Shown here: positions 1 to 11,027 of the stretch, in pieces
Layout: every line of letters begins with the position of its first letter
How positions within the stretch are numbered: position 1 is the first letter of the stretch
Position numbers and translations under genes: made by a program
Assembly (NCBI GenBank): GCA_037127255.1
Contig: JBANSL010000013.1
Span: 28,057,688-28,121,687 of the forward strand
From: Persicaria tinctoria
Taxonomy: Eukaryota; Streptophyta; Magnoliopsida; Caryophyllales; Polygonaceae
Length of the DNA stretch: 64,000 bases
Direction of reading: 5' to 3'
Notes under the pieces: model-generated
What the model was told of the DNA's origin: nothing
Database searches by the model: none
What the model saw: only the letters and a program-made list of their open reading frames with translations

Positions 1-420
1 ATAAAGAAAAATCGACCCTATTAAGATGGGAAATTGCTTGTTTCCGGAGAAGGGCTCACCTTCCTCCAAATCTGAAGGGCTCACCTTCCTCCAAATCGTC
101 GACGAGAAATTCAGGAGAAGGGCTCACCTTCCTCCAAATCTGAAGATGCGAAACTGCTTGTTTTGCCGGCATCCATGGCAGCGATGGGAAATTGTTGCAG
201 TCGAAGCCCTTCTTCCAGATCTGAAGATGAGAAATTGCTGCAGCGATGGATTGAATTTGAAAGGAAACTGGGAAGCGGAGTTTGTTCTGGCGAGTAAAAA
301 ATTCAAGGAAAAAAATAATAAAAAAAATTGCAACCGCGATTTGCGAATGCGCGATTGCAGCCGTGTAAACAGGGAATTTTTGATGGTGTAAATAGTAAAC
401 CCCCAATAATGAGGCAATTT
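1..420. repeat. Short direct repeats of 24 bp, no gene recognised
   Basis: Three copies of a 24-bp unit beginning GAAGGGCTCACCTTCC lie at 49-72, 74-97 and 117-140. A second shorter unit, TCTGAAGATGxGAAATTGCT, follows at about 139 and 218. Open frames here are short, overlap on both strands and match no family I recognise. The repeats look like slippage or local duplication inside an old non-coding repeat. Confidence 0.5.
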
Positions 421-1361
421 AAACCTTCTACATATAACTGGCTTGGTTGGATTGCATGTATATTTTTCTACAAAGTGATTATGATTCCTACTTCTTTCGA
501 GGCTTCCCAATGCAGGTCTAATGGTAGGGGTAAAGGAAGTTGAGGGGTTTTGGATTCGTGACTCTTAGGAAATAGCGATTGAGTCATATGTTCACGATTC
601 ATTTTGGGTCCTGTTATCGGCACCATCTTCATCTCGTCAATTGCATGGTTTCGGTATCGATTCCCGGAGTCGGCAAGCCATTCGTCAACACTGTACACCG
701 GCGACGACAAGGTGGAAGGCGATGCCGACTGGCGAGGTCGGTTGCCCCCTCCTCCACCTGGTTTTACATTTATATCTCTCCTCGATTTGTCTGCCTTTTC
801 TCTCGTGCTCTCTCCCTTCGATCTCCTTTTTCTTGCCGGATTCGTACTCCGAGAGCTCCGCCTCTTGCATACATCGTCTTTGGTTTCACTTGGGCGATCT
901 AAGGAGTAGATCTTGCCACGGTCGAAGCGGTTGTTACCGAGCGTGGAGGAGGCAATTCCCGGTGAAGCACTAGACCAGATCCGAGAAATTGCAGATTCAG
1001 TTATACATTTTGAGCTCTTCGCTTCTTCGATAATCAATTGATTTCTTGAAACAAAGAGAGAGATGGAGCTGGGTGGGATTTGTCATTTGTGTGTGTGAAA
1101 GCTCAATTAAGCAAGTGCAGAGGATGAGGTCCATGGTTTTTGTGTGTGAAAGCTCATGGCAACCGATACCGACTCAAGAGGTAGGCAGTGGAGCTCACTG
1201 AACTCGGAAGTCGACACCTACACCGTATGAATGGCGAGAAATTGTCGTGCGAATAGAAAACCCATTTATTTTTAAAGCTAAATTATCCTTACTTTAAAAA
1301 AAATAAAAGAAAAAATTTACAAATTCATACACTTAATTAAAATGGAACAAAGCAAATTGAT
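421..1361. other. Intergenic stretch with degenerate dispersed repeat
   Basis: No gene is supported. The most GC-rich part (640-960) has overlapping open frames on both strands without a recognisable domain. About 1150-1245 holds GATACCGACTC-type text ending near ACACCGTATGAATGG. The same type of text recurs at 1735-2170 and 23640-23880, so this is probably a dispersed repeat family. Confidence 0.35.
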
Positions 1362-1535
1362 GGAGATCCTCTAGTCCACAATTATGGTCCAAAATTATGG
1401 TGTGTATCGCTTAATTGAATGTGCTGGATTATTTTGATCTTTCTCATAATAAATGGAGTAGTTGTATAATTTTTTTCAACTAATAAGAGAAGGTGGACTA
1501 TAAAAAAAACCACGAATACGGACTAGAGGATCCTC
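1362..1535. mobile_element. Small MITE-like element with inverted termini
   Basis: The left end reads GGAGATCCTCTAGTCC and the right end reads GGACTAGAGGATCCTC, which are inverted repeats of one another with one or two mismatches. The 174-bp body is AT-rich and has no coding potential. No clear target-site duplication was seen, so the superfamily is open. Confidence 0.5.
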
Positions 1536-1734
1536 ACCGGAAAGCAAACATAGTAGTTCGTTCGATTTGACAGTCTTCCGTTCGCTTGTGTTTTACTTTT
1601 TAATATGGGTGTTTAGCCTGTAGTTGCACTTTTTATTTCTGCTTTGTTATTCTTTGTTATTCTTTTTATTCCTTATGTCTCGAGTTGTTTCTTCTATAGA
1701 AAAAAAGGGGTTGTTATATACATGACCAATTTCT

Positions 1735-2170
1735 CGTAATCAGCACGGTGTCGGTGGCGACCTCCGAAGTCGATAAAGATATTGGCAACACAGCTCGCCT
1801 GAGATGACAAGGTCATAACCGAAACCGACTCCATATGTCGGCATGTAGGTGGATCTCTCGATCGGCGACTAGACCTGGGCACTGCAAGGCTATAGCTTGG
1901 CGTGCCTACAACGTCCCATCGCATGAGGCGATCTCGGCTCCCTGTGTCGACATCCTGGTGGCTGCAGTTCGGCGTGCCTACCCAAAGCCTATTTATTACA
2001 AGGGTACGTTTGGCCACCATAACCATCTGAAGCCGATTTAAGAAGTCTGTATCTGCACTCCTAATGCCTACCCAGGAATCCAACATCATCACCATCCTTG
2101 GCTCCTTGCTGACCCAGGAAGTCGGGACCTCCACCGTGCGCTTGGTGAGATTTCGCCGTGTGAATAGAAG
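1735..2170. repeat. Copy of a dispersed degenerate repeat family
   Basis: The text is rich in GTCGGTGGCGACCTCC and GACCTCCACCGTGCG phrases and ends near CCGTGTGAATAGAAGG. Similar phrases and a similar end occur at 1150-1245 and at 23640-23880 (TACCGTGTGGATAGC). I see no open frame with a known domain. The family is unclassified. Confidence 0.35.
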
Positions 2171-2220
2171 GTCCGTAAAAAAAATACGAAGTATAGCAGA
2201 GTGATTATAAATAAGAAGCC

Positions 2221-2384
2221 AAAAATCTATTTTTATATATTTATAAAATTTTATTTTAAAAAAAATCATATTTTATAATTTTTAAAAATTAAAATGCAAT
2301 ATTTTACAAAATAAAATTATTAAAAATTTTAAAATATGATTTTTCAAAATAAAATTTTATAAATATACAAAATAGATGTTAGGA
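2221..2384. repeat. Long AT-rich inverted repeat (snap-back palindrome)
   Basis: The left arm (about 2224-2290, containing TTTATAAAATTTTATTTT) is complementary to the right arm (about 2295-2382, containing AAAATAAAATTTTATAAA). The whole segment could fold on itself with a very short loop. It lies about 600 bp upstream of the IPT start. A foldback MITE is the simplest reading; a hairpin small-RNA precursor is possible but unsupported. Confidence 0.55.
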
Positions 2385-2977
2385 ATATATATATAATTTT
2401 TATAATTTTATTTTTAAGTAGGGAGGGGTGTTGGGAGGGTACATAGTAGAAGATCCAACTTAATAAATAGACGGTCGATGGAGGTGTTTGAAGGCATAAT
2501 AGTCTGTCCTCCTCCCCTCCACCACCTCCGTCTCCTCTGGTCAGTCCAGGTGCAACTGAAAGAATCCAGAATGCGCAGGAACACCCTCAGTCGCGGCAGT
2601 CCACTCCCATCAATTAATTTCAGTTGAAACGATTTAGCTGCTTCTTTCATCCCATCAGCAAAGCAAAAATTAAAACAGAGAAAGCACCTCTGACTCTGAG
2701 AGAGAGTGGATTGAATTTGAAATCCCAGCAAATGAAGGAGTTTGTCAGACTACCCAACCTGCAGGTTGCACCTTCAACCAATTCACAACCTCCTTCCTTC
2801 CCCCCCTCCCCATTTCCTGACGCACACTCTCTCTCTTGATTTTCTCTCACCCGCAGAGGAGTCATCGTTTTTGTGTGGGTTTGCATTTGGATTACAGCTC
2901 AGCAATCAGTGTAATTAGCTGCAACAAACAAACCTCCCACCTTCTTCAACCCCGGCCCCCTCCTCTCCTCTCCCCCT
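2385..2977 (+). promoter_or_regulatory. Upstream region and probable 5' leader of the IPT gene
   Basis: From about 2500 the sequence becomes rich in CT and CCTCC stretches, typical of plant 5' leaders, and it runs without another gene into the IPT start at 2978. A TATATATATA stretch sits near 2387-2397, far from the start. No convincing TATA box was found at the usual distance. The transcription start cannot be fixed from sequence alone. Confidence 0.35.
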
Positions 2978-3970
2978 ATGAAACTCCACCTCTCCCTCCT
3001 CCCTTCATGCCGCCCCTTATTGCCCCCTCTCTCTCACACCTTCCGCTCCTCCTCCCCCTCCCGCTTCACCGTCTCCATGTCCTCCGACCCCCGCCATCTC
3101 GGCCGTGAGAAACTCGTCGTCATCATGGGGGCTACCGGCGCAGGAAAATCTCGCCTCTCCATTGACCTATCTAAAAGATTCCCCTTTGAAATCATCAATT
3201 CCGACAAAATACAGGTCTACTGTGGGCTTGATATCACCACCAATAAAATCCCCATGCCCGACCGGTCAGGCGTCCCCCATCATCTCCTCGGCGAATTCGA
3301 TCGCGACATCTCCCCGTCGCAGTACCGTCAACACGCGGCCGCCGCCGTGTCGCAGATCATCTCCCGCCGGCGCCACCCGCTCCTCGTCGGCGGCTCCAAC
3401 TCGCTCGTCTGCGCGCTCCTCTCCGACCGGTACGACCCGGACGACTCCGACCCGCTCGAATTAGCGGCGAAGACAGAGCTCCGTTACCGGTGCTGCTTCC
3501 TCTGGGTGGACGTCTCCCTCCCGGTTCTAAACGAGTACCTCGTAAAGCGAGTCGACGACATGTTCGATTCCGGGATGCTGGAAGAGCTCGCGGAGTTCTA
3601 CTCGTCCGGAATCGGAGCGTGGTGTCCAGACGACGGGCTGAGGAAGGCGATTGGGGTGCCGGAGTTCGGACGGTACTTCCGGATGTTCCCTCCCGATGAG
3701 ACGACGCCGTTGGAGGGGTGGGATCAGGTGCGGAAGGTGGTGTACGAGGAGGCAGTGAGGGCGATCAAGGATAACACGTGTCAGCTAGCGAAGAGACAGA
3801 TGGAGAAGATCGTGCGGCTGAAGAACGCCGGGTGGGACCTACAGAGGCTGGACGCTACAGATGCGTTCAGGGAATCGTTGGAAGGTTCGGACACGTGGCA
3901 GGCCCTGTGGGAGAGGCAAATAGTGGACCCCAGCTCCAAGATTGTGCAACGCTTCTTAGAGGTGGAGTAG
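2978..3970 (+). CDS. IPT: Adenylate isopentenyltransferase (cytokinin synthase), plant IPT1-like
   Basis: This single-exon ORF of 330 aa belongs to the plant IPT family. These enzymes transfer the dimethylallyl group of DMAPP to the N6 of ADP or ATP, the first committed step of isoprenoid cytokinin synthesis. Seen directly: a P-loop GATGAGKS at residues 51-58, NSDKIQVY at 74-81, GLDITTNK at 83-90, VPHHLLG at 99-105, GGSNS at 138-142, CCFLWVDVS, a KAIGVPEF block and a KRQMEKI block near the C-terminus. The ending DPSSKIVQRFLEVE and the overall spacing recall the Arabidopsis IPT1/4/6/8 group more than IPT3/5/7. The length is normal and no defect is seen. The N-terminal 33 residues are rich in Ser, Pro, Leu and Arg and may be a plastid transit peptide. 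Met34 (position 3077) is a possible alternative start that would give a form without it. Coding GC is much higher than that of the flanks. Plant adenylate IPT genes are commonly intronless, unlike the tRNA-IPT genes. Confidence 0.95.
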   Translation: MKLHLSLLPSCRPLLPPLSHTFRSSSPSRFTVSMSSDPRHLGREKLVVIMGATGAGKSRLSIDLSKRFPFEIINSDKIQVYCGLDITTNKIPMPDRSGVPHHLLGEFDRDISPSQYRQHAAAAVSQIISRRRHPLLVGGSNSLVCALLSDRYDPDDSDPLELAAKTELRYRCCFLWVDVSLPVLNEYLVKRVDDMFDSGMLEELAEFYSSGIGAWCPDDGLRKAIGVPEFGRYFRMFPPDETTPLEGWDQVRKVVYEEAVRAIKDNTCQLAKRQMEKIVRLKNAGWDLQRLDATDAFRESLEGSDTWQALWERQIVDPSSKIVQRFLEVE

Positions 3971-4844
3971 GTTTTCCTTTCCCAGCTCCTCCTCTTCCTA
4001 TTTTTGGGTCTTCATTTTTTTTTTCGAAAAAAATATTTTGGGTTCAAAATTTTTATTTAATCTAACAATAGAGAGAGGCTTGATCCGTTGAACGTACATA
4101 CAAAAAAGAGAGCTAGCTAGTGAGAGTAGGGCCTTCAGTTTTGCAGCAATATAAATATGACATATATGTATTCAAAGGGGAAAATATTTAGAATTGATTT
4201 GGTGATCGAGAGTTTTTATTTATGATGTCCTTTTAATTTATGCAAAATTGATGTTCATTTAAGAACGATTCGATTGGTTCAAGTTAGTATATCAAAGTAA
4301 CACTTGCAAATCAAATGCATCATCTCATCGTAAATATGTGATATTTTCTAAGTAGTTTTAATCAATAATATTTAATATTTTAGATTTAAATATCGCTGTT
4401 AACTATGAGGTTTGTTCTTTTTAAAAAAAATTGTGACAATAATATTGATTCTATATCAGCTTTGAAAGTTAAGATAATATATTGTAATTAATGTGAGAAT
4501 GAACTTTTATTTTAATATTGATTCTATATCGTTGTTAACTATGGTGTTTGATATGCGTTATTTTAAAAAAAAAATTTGTCTAGGCAAGTTGCCTCTCAAG
4601 AACGTTGACGGTTATTAGTTTATCATTTGTTACTTTGGATAGCTAGTTAGTGATTTGTGAAGCAAAACTGTTTTTTTTTAAATGGTTTGCCGTATTTACC
4701 AAATAAAAAAAATATTGTTATTATGGGTTTTTAAACTATTTATTTTTAGAATAAATCAATTTTTTTTAAGATATCATTTTATATTGTCTGGTGTATTTTG
4801 CACTAAAAAAAGTATTCTGGTTTAAATTCATTAAGAGTTTCTTA
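3971..4844. other. Intergenic AT-rich DNA 3' of IPT
   Basis: No coding signal is visible. A phrase of the type ATTGATTCTATATC plus GTTAACTATG appears near 4395-4460 and again near 4515-4550, a weak local duplication. The first part should contain the IPT 3' UTR, but no single polyadenylation signal stands out. Confidence 0.4.
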
Positions 4845-5821
4845 GACCATCCGCAACCATGTCGTATTTAAACTCAATTTTTTTTTTGTTTAAAATAATT
4901 TTTACCTTTTCTAACTCTTTCTAAAAGTTTTCCTCTACAACCATGGTAAACCTCTTTTACCTCTTTTCAAATTTATTTTCACTTTTTCATTTCATTTATA
5001 TCTTTCTCTTTATTATATGTGTATCATCATATATTATTGTGAATTGTTTTCATTTATAATTTTATAAATAAATGAAAATAGCAAATAGTTAATATAAATA
5101 TATTTTATTACATCTAGATTAAAATAAAATAAAAGTTAAAAACATTATAACATACGTAAATACTAATCGAACTAACTATAAATTCGGATCATAGCGTTGG
5201 AATTGGTTTCACAAGTGCTCAACCAAATCATTCTTTAAATTCATATGAGTTTCCACAAGGGCTAATTCTACTAATGTTGTGGGTTTGGGGGGGAAAAAAA
5301 GGATTGTACACATTGGTAGGATTATGTGGGGTATAATTTGGATATTTGGGTGTTGGAGAATTGTTAAGCATTTGTAATATCACTTAAAATTGAGGATTTT
5401 TGAGAAGATTTGAATCAAAAGGCATATTTGGAATGGGTGGAGTATTTAGATTATTGTACTAATCAATGGTTAAGAAAATAGGTACAACTACAATAGATCA
5501 AGATGGGTATATATAGGGTAAAATTAGACTCAAATTATAGAAAAAATAAAATTAAACCAATGAGATATTTTATTTTAAAAAATAATTAAATATAAATATA
5601 TTTTATTTCCTTTTAAATCATATTACAACTAATAAATCTAAATAGAAAAGATGTCATCTTACTTTATCATAAAAAAAAATTAAAAAATTAAAAAAGGGAA
5701 GAGGTTACCTCTCTCTACCAAGGTAAACCCTTCCCACCTCTTATCTTAAGATAAAAGCCACAACCATGAGATTACCTTTTACCAACCTTAAGATAAGTAA
5801 AACTAATGATTGCTCGTGTTC
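4845..5821. mobile_element. PIF/Harbinger-like non-autonomous element
   Basis: The left terminus is GACCATCCGCAACCAT and the reverse complement of the right terminus is GAACACGAGCAATCAT, so the inverted repeats are imperfect. The trinucleotide TTA flanks both sides (4842-4844 and 5822-5824), the target duplication usual for PIF/Harbinger elements. Subterminal text with CAACCATG recurs on both sides. The body is AT-rich, 977 bp long, and has no transposase. Confidence 0.65.
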
Positions 5822-5824
5822 TTA

Positions 5825-6949
5825 GCTAGAATGTATATCATTTTTATATAATCTGTGTACTTATTAAATGGGTATGAAACTCTTTTTCTATTAAAGTGCA
5901 TGAGTCATTAATGCAAACCAAAAGAAAAAAAACAAGTATTTTACTTGGATGAGAAATTTGATTAAATTAGTAAATTCGTCCAAATACATACATACAAATA
6001 GGATGAAATCCTTCAGGTAGCTACGTGGTGGCAATCGAATTGCTCATAGATTGGCAAAACTTGATGCCGTTGTTAATTTTGTTTGTTGTGCGGATTTTCA
6101 TTTTTACCGTATTGTACAAGTGTCTTATTTTAACTAGCTACGTGGCAATAAAAATGTTCGTTTAGAAAACAAATAAAAAAAATCGTCCGAACTAAATTTC
6201 TTCAACTAAAATGTAGAGTACCGTTTTTCACTCACAAAAATATTGTAAATTGCTGATGGGTCATGATTTAAGTTTATACGTATATGTTTGAAAATATCAT
6301 GCAAACAAATATAGTAGATAAAATGAATGAGTTGTTTATTTTGGTTTAAGCTAATTTGGAAGGGGGCAACTAGCTTGATTTTTTATATTATATATTTTTA
6401 TATAAAATAAATATAAGATTTTAGTTTAATAAGTTTTGAAATCTAAATATTTAAACAGCTAGCTCTTTTCGAATCTTCTGGGTTTTATTTACAGATTTTC
6501 ATCAACTATCATAACAGTTAGGTTTACCAAACATCATACAAGCTTATAAATCTATATTTAACATAAATAATCAACAAGCTTCAGCTATTCCACCATCTAT
6601 CCTTTTGTCAAACAAACCTAACATGACTTATAACGTCGTCAACGGTTTCTCAATAGACAAGCTATTTTTGCCACTAAAGTATTTTAAGCATTTTTTTTAT
6701 GTAATAGATTCTTCAAATTATTCTCTAAAATAACAAGCTATGGAAGAAAACAAAGAGTTTTTTTTAAAAAAATTTGTAGCATTCTCTAAAATTAAATGTT
6801 TGTCCAAACTTTTGTAATGACAAAGTTGTTAGAGTTGAAGCAAATAATAATTTATATCATATATGTACTTTTTTTTTTTTCTAATTTTGAATTTTTTTAG
6901 CGAAGTTATTGGAGATGTTTTTATGAATACCTTCTTATTGATTAATCAA
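5825..6949. other. Intergenic AT-rich DNA, nothing recognised
   Basis: About 1.1 kb without an open frame of note, inverted repeats or a known motif. It runs up to the left repeat of the decayed Copia element. Confidence 0.5.
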
Positions 6950-7233
6950 TCATGGTGTGCACTCAAGAACACTCAAATTCAAGGAAAAGAAGAAAAACTA
7001 ATATCTTAGAAAATAGAATTTGATTGCTTCGAAAGATGGACCTATAGTCATGTTCAATCAGCTATATAAGTTGTTACAAGAAGCTCTTCCTTCTAACTAC
7101 CTAACCTCTTATTTCTCTATTTACATATCGAAAAGGTCCTCTATTTACGTTTTAGTTCACAATACTCCTCCTCAAGTTAGAGGTTTCAAACTAGTTTGTA
7201 ACTCCTAACTTACTCAGTGTTCGATCATACAGA

Positions 7234-7569
7234 TCACTGCATACAGTCTTGGTGAATATATCTTATGGTTGCTCTTTGGTAGGAATGTACGTAACCCAAT
7301 ACAACTTCCTTCCTCAAGACTTTATTACCAACTAGATGACAATCCCCTTCTATGTTCTTTGTTCGTTCGTGAAAGACAAGATTACTGGCTATGTATAGTG
7401 CAGATTGATTGTCACAAAATAATTTAACATTTTCTGTTTGCACACGCAGTTCCTGCAGAAGTTTTTCACAACAGGTCATTTCCATGACTCTATACTCTGA
7501 TTCGGTTATTGACATAACAATATAAAATTGTTTCTTAGATCTCCAAGTAATCAGAGATGGTCCTAGCAT
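7234..7569 (-). pseudogene. Copia RNase H fragment
   Basis: The 111-residue frame reads ITESEYRVMEMTCCE, then LFCDNQSALYIASN, then VFHERTKNIEGDCH, which are the usual blocks of a Copia RNase H domain (TEAEY, CDNQSA and HERTKHI). The start of the domain is lost upstream in the same decayed element. The frame ends at a stop close to the left LTR remnant. Confidence 0.8.
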
Positions 7570-7639
7570 AACAGAAAACCCTATGAGAGATTTTTCTTGT
7601 CATCGGACAGCTCTGCCAATCTACATCACAGAAGGCCTT

Positions 7640-8590
7640 AGCTCTAAGTCATTGCTCTATGCTAGAAGAAGACCTTATCCTGGGCATTCTTTTAAGTATC
7701 TCAAGACATGTTTTGCTACCTACCAATGTTCACATGTCTTGCTACCTAGTGATGGTTAGATATATCAATCTCCCCACTAACCTTCTGTATGTTATAGGAT
7801 CCACATTTGTTCTCTTGCCTTCCATGGTCAATTTCATATTTGGATCAAGAGGTGTTGCCACTGGCTTAGCCTCTGTCATTCATGTTTCTTTCAATACCTC
7901 CAGAGCATATTTCCTTTGATTCAAGTAGAATCCTTCATTTGTTCTTTCCACTTCAATTCCAAGGAAATATCTGAACTGACCCAACTCTTTCATCTAGAAG
8001 TTTTTTTAGATGCTCTTTCAACTTCTGGATTTCAGCTTGACTATCTTCAGCTATTATCATATCATCCACATACACAAGTTGTATATGACACTTTTGTCTT
8101 CATAGTGAACAAAGAATGATCAACTTTTGATTGAGTATATCCTGCCTCTTTCACAACATGTGAAAACTTGGCAAATAACTGTCTTGGTCTTGTTTCGATC
8201 TATACAAGGATTTTTTCAGTTTGCAAACTTTTCCTGACCTTGTATTCTTCACAGTGTTTCTCTCACTTGTACTCGTCTCCTGAGAGCAATGCTGGGATTA
8301 TTTCAGCTGATTGTCAGTAGGAGGTAGCTCCGTATACACCTTGTCCTCAAGATCACCATGCAAGAAAGCATATATGTCACATCCATCTAAGTGGCATGCC
8401 AATCTTTTGTAGCAGCAAGAGCAAGTAATGTTCTTACAGAAATCATCCTTGCCATTGGAGAAAATGTCTCACTATAGTCAATTCCCTCAACCCGACAGAA
8501 CCCTCGAGCAACCAAATGAGCTCTATATATATCCAGAGTACCATCAGCCTTGTATTTTAGTTTGAATAACCATTTACAAGTCCCCACAAT
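7640..8590 (-). pseudogene. Copia reverse transcriptase remnant
   Basis: On the minus strand, 8587-8387 gives an RT N-terminal block with WLFKLKYKADG and ARGFCRVEGIDYSETFSPM. Further down, the catalytic block YVDDMIIAEDSQ is legible at about 8079-8045. Between and after these blocks frameshifts and stops interrupt the domain. It is part of the minus-strand Copia copy. Confidence 0.75.
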
Positions 8591-9254
8591 TGATCAGATG
8601 GGTGAGAAACAATGTCCCAAGTATCAATCATCTCTAAAGCAATGAGCTCAGTTTGTTGGCTTTGCACCACTCGGGATTGAGCAATGCCTTGGCCACTGTT
8701 GTTGGCTCAGATAGAGGTACCACATTGGATATAAAAGATTGATAAGTTGTAGAACAAGAGCTATAGAAAATACATGATGAAAGAGGATAAGGAGATGTAA
8801 CCTTACCAAGAGAGGATGATGTTGTAGTTCTAACAATGGGAACATTACACACATAGTATTTAAGCAATTAATGAGTTTTATGAGGTCTGGTGGATTGTTT
8901 GAGATGTTGTGAGAGTGTTGGGACCTCATCAAATGTAGGAGAGACATGAGATGGGGAGTAGTGAGCCAGAGACTCAATTAGGGAAGGGGGGTTTAAGATG
9001 GAGAATTTGGAGGAATCACATGTTCAATAGGCTCAAATAAAGGATCATAAGAAGACATAAAGTCCTCAGAAACAAGGGGAGGTGGCTCAATAGATGAAGA
9101 AACAATCTGAAAGGGAGAGGAAGGTTGATTGGAGGCAAAAGGAAATTGGTTTTTAAAAAAGGTGACATCTCTGCTAACACTTTTGAGTATTCAAATTATA
9201 CACCTTATATCTCTTAAAACCAAAGGGTTATCCCAAGAATACACAAGAATCAGA

Positions 9255-9635
9255 TCAAGCATCAAACTTTTTTATGTTATCACTAAGAGTAGAGACGTAA
9301 CACAAGCATCCAAACACATTCAGAAGAGAATAGTCAGGAGGTTGGTTAAAGAGGATCTCATATGGAGATTTGTGGTTTAGAAGAGGAGAATGTAGTCTAT
9401 TTCTCAAATAAGTGGTTGTAAGTATGCAATCACCCCAAAATCTGATTGGTAAAGCAACATGAAACCTAAGAGATCTTGGAGTTTCAAGTATGTATCTATG
9501 TTTTCTTTCTACCGTCCCATTTTGTTGTGGTGTGGCTGTGCAAAGGCTTTCATGGATGATCCCTTTTGAGGTGAGGAAAGAGTTGACATCTGAATTAAAG
9601 AATCCAGTGCCTTGATCTGTTCTAAGCTTTTCCAT
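9255..9635 (-). pseudogene. Copia integrase fragment
   Basis: A 126-residue frame contains LRTDQGTGFFNSD with the second catalytic Asp, then PQQNGTVERKHR with the catalytic Glu, then the usual FWGDCILTTTYLRNRL and NVFGCLCYVS blocks. The zinc-binding N-terminus and the first catalytic Asp are missing. Sequence beyond 9640 switches to LTR-like text. Confidence 0.85.
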
Positions 9636-10176
9636 AGTGGCATTAAACTATGTTTCAATTCTAGTGATAAAAGATTGAAGAAGAGTTGGTGTTTCGGATT
9701 TGGATTTGATTAGCAGGCTTTCATGGATGATCCCTTTCATGGTGAATGCACTCAATAAAACTCAGATTCAAGGAAGAGCAGAAAAACTAATCTCTCATAA
9801 ACTAGAATTTGATTGCTTCGAAAGATGGACTTGTAGTTGTGTTCAATAAGTTATATAAGCTGTTAAAAGAAGCTTTCCTTCTAACTGCCTACCCTCTTGT
9901 GTTGGCTTATGATGACTTTACATAAATTATGCCAACATATTATTTTAATAATTTTTTTGTTGGAGAAATTTTTCTCGAAATCAGCCCTATTGCCACATAG
10001 AATGTTATCCATCAGATTTAGTATATGTATATAAATTAATATGAAACAAATTAATATTATATTATATTATAAAGATTTTGAATACATTATATTATAATGA
10101 TTTCGAATATCTCATAACATCTATTGTTACATTTAATTATTTTGGATATAAATTTACCTCAAAATATTAAGAAGCA

Positions 10177-10397
10177 CTACTTCCGTTTTGAAATAGATGT
10201 CGCTTGAATTTTTGACATTTTTAAGGAGCTAAAATTACATTAAATATTAGTTTTTTTAGTTTTTTTTTAATAATTTCACACTTATTACTAATAAATATTA
10301 AATTATATAAAAAAATATAATTAAAATTTTGGTATTTTAAATAGTTTTTAATTAGCTCCTTAAAAAATTTGTCAAAAAAAGTAAAACAAGGAGGTAG
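10177..10397. mobile_element. Stowaway-like (Tc1/mariner) MITE
   Basis: The left end reads CTACTTCCGTTTTGAAATAG and the reverse complement of the right end reads CTACCTCCTTGTTTTACTT, the familiar Stowaway-type terminal pattern. TA follows the right end, but the left flank is CA, perhaps mutated. The 221-bp body is AT-rich and non-coding. Confidence 0.6.
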
Positions 10398-10836
10398 TAA
10401 TGCTTCAGAAAAATAGAAAAAAATATTTCCTAAAATAATCAATATTTTAATTAATAATAATTTTTTTACATATTTTGTCATAATAAAAGTTTATAAACAT
10501 GTTAATTTATGTTTATAAAGTATAAATATAGTTTTTTTAAAATTTGAATTTATAATCACAGTAATAGAGTGTTACACTCGATGTCGCGGAAGATATGAAC
10601 TTATTTTATTATGTATGTCCTTTTTTTTTGGTCGAAACCAGTGGTTTAATTAGTTCAGTTCGTACCAGATAACATCTTAATATGAATATTATATAGTGTG
10701 GACAGAACATTCATATATTTATATTCATCAAACATAATATTCATATGAATGTAATATAATATCTATTAATTTTGCCATAATTTTTGTTTAAGACGTGGGC
10801 TGCCCCATTTATGTGTAAACATCCTTTACGTACGTT

Positions 10837-11027
10837 CAGGGGCGGATCTACTTGTAGTATGAAAAAATATTTTTTTTTAGTGTTAATTTCTTAATATTTT
10901 CCGTCAAGCATCTCCAACCCGGGAAAAAAATTACAAAAGAATTTTTATTTTACCCTTAAACATTCTTAGAATGATAAAATTTTTACCTTTAAATATCCCC
11001 AGAATGATGGTCCAGAATCCGCCCCTG
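10837..11027. mobile_element. hAT-type MITE with CAGGGGCGGAT termini
   Basis: The termini CAGGGGCGGATCTA and (reverse complement of the right end) CAGGGGCGGATTCT are the common plant hAT type. The flanking octamers CGTACGTT (10829-10836) and CTTACGTT (11028-11035) form an 8-bp target duplication with one mismatch. The element is 191 bp and has no coding capacity. Confidence 0.8.

Larger units (their letters stand above)
6950..9901 (-). mobile_element. Decayed Ty1/Copia element, minus strand
   Basis: Direct repeats at about 6950-7113 and 9740-9901 share phrases such as GAATTTGATTGCTTCGAAAG and are probably LTR remnants. Between them on the minus strand lie, in Copia order, integrase (9635-9255), reverse transcriptase (about 8590-7640) and RNase H (7569-7234). 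No gag or protease is left between the right repeat and integrase, so there is an internal deletion. Many stops and frameshifts break the pol. The element is old and inactive. Confidence 0.8.

Noticed and set aside
468..1037. 189-residue minus-strand frame near the left end as a gene
   Set aside because: Low-complexity Ser/Arg/Pro composition, competing frames on the other strand, and overlap with repeat text; no recognisable domain.
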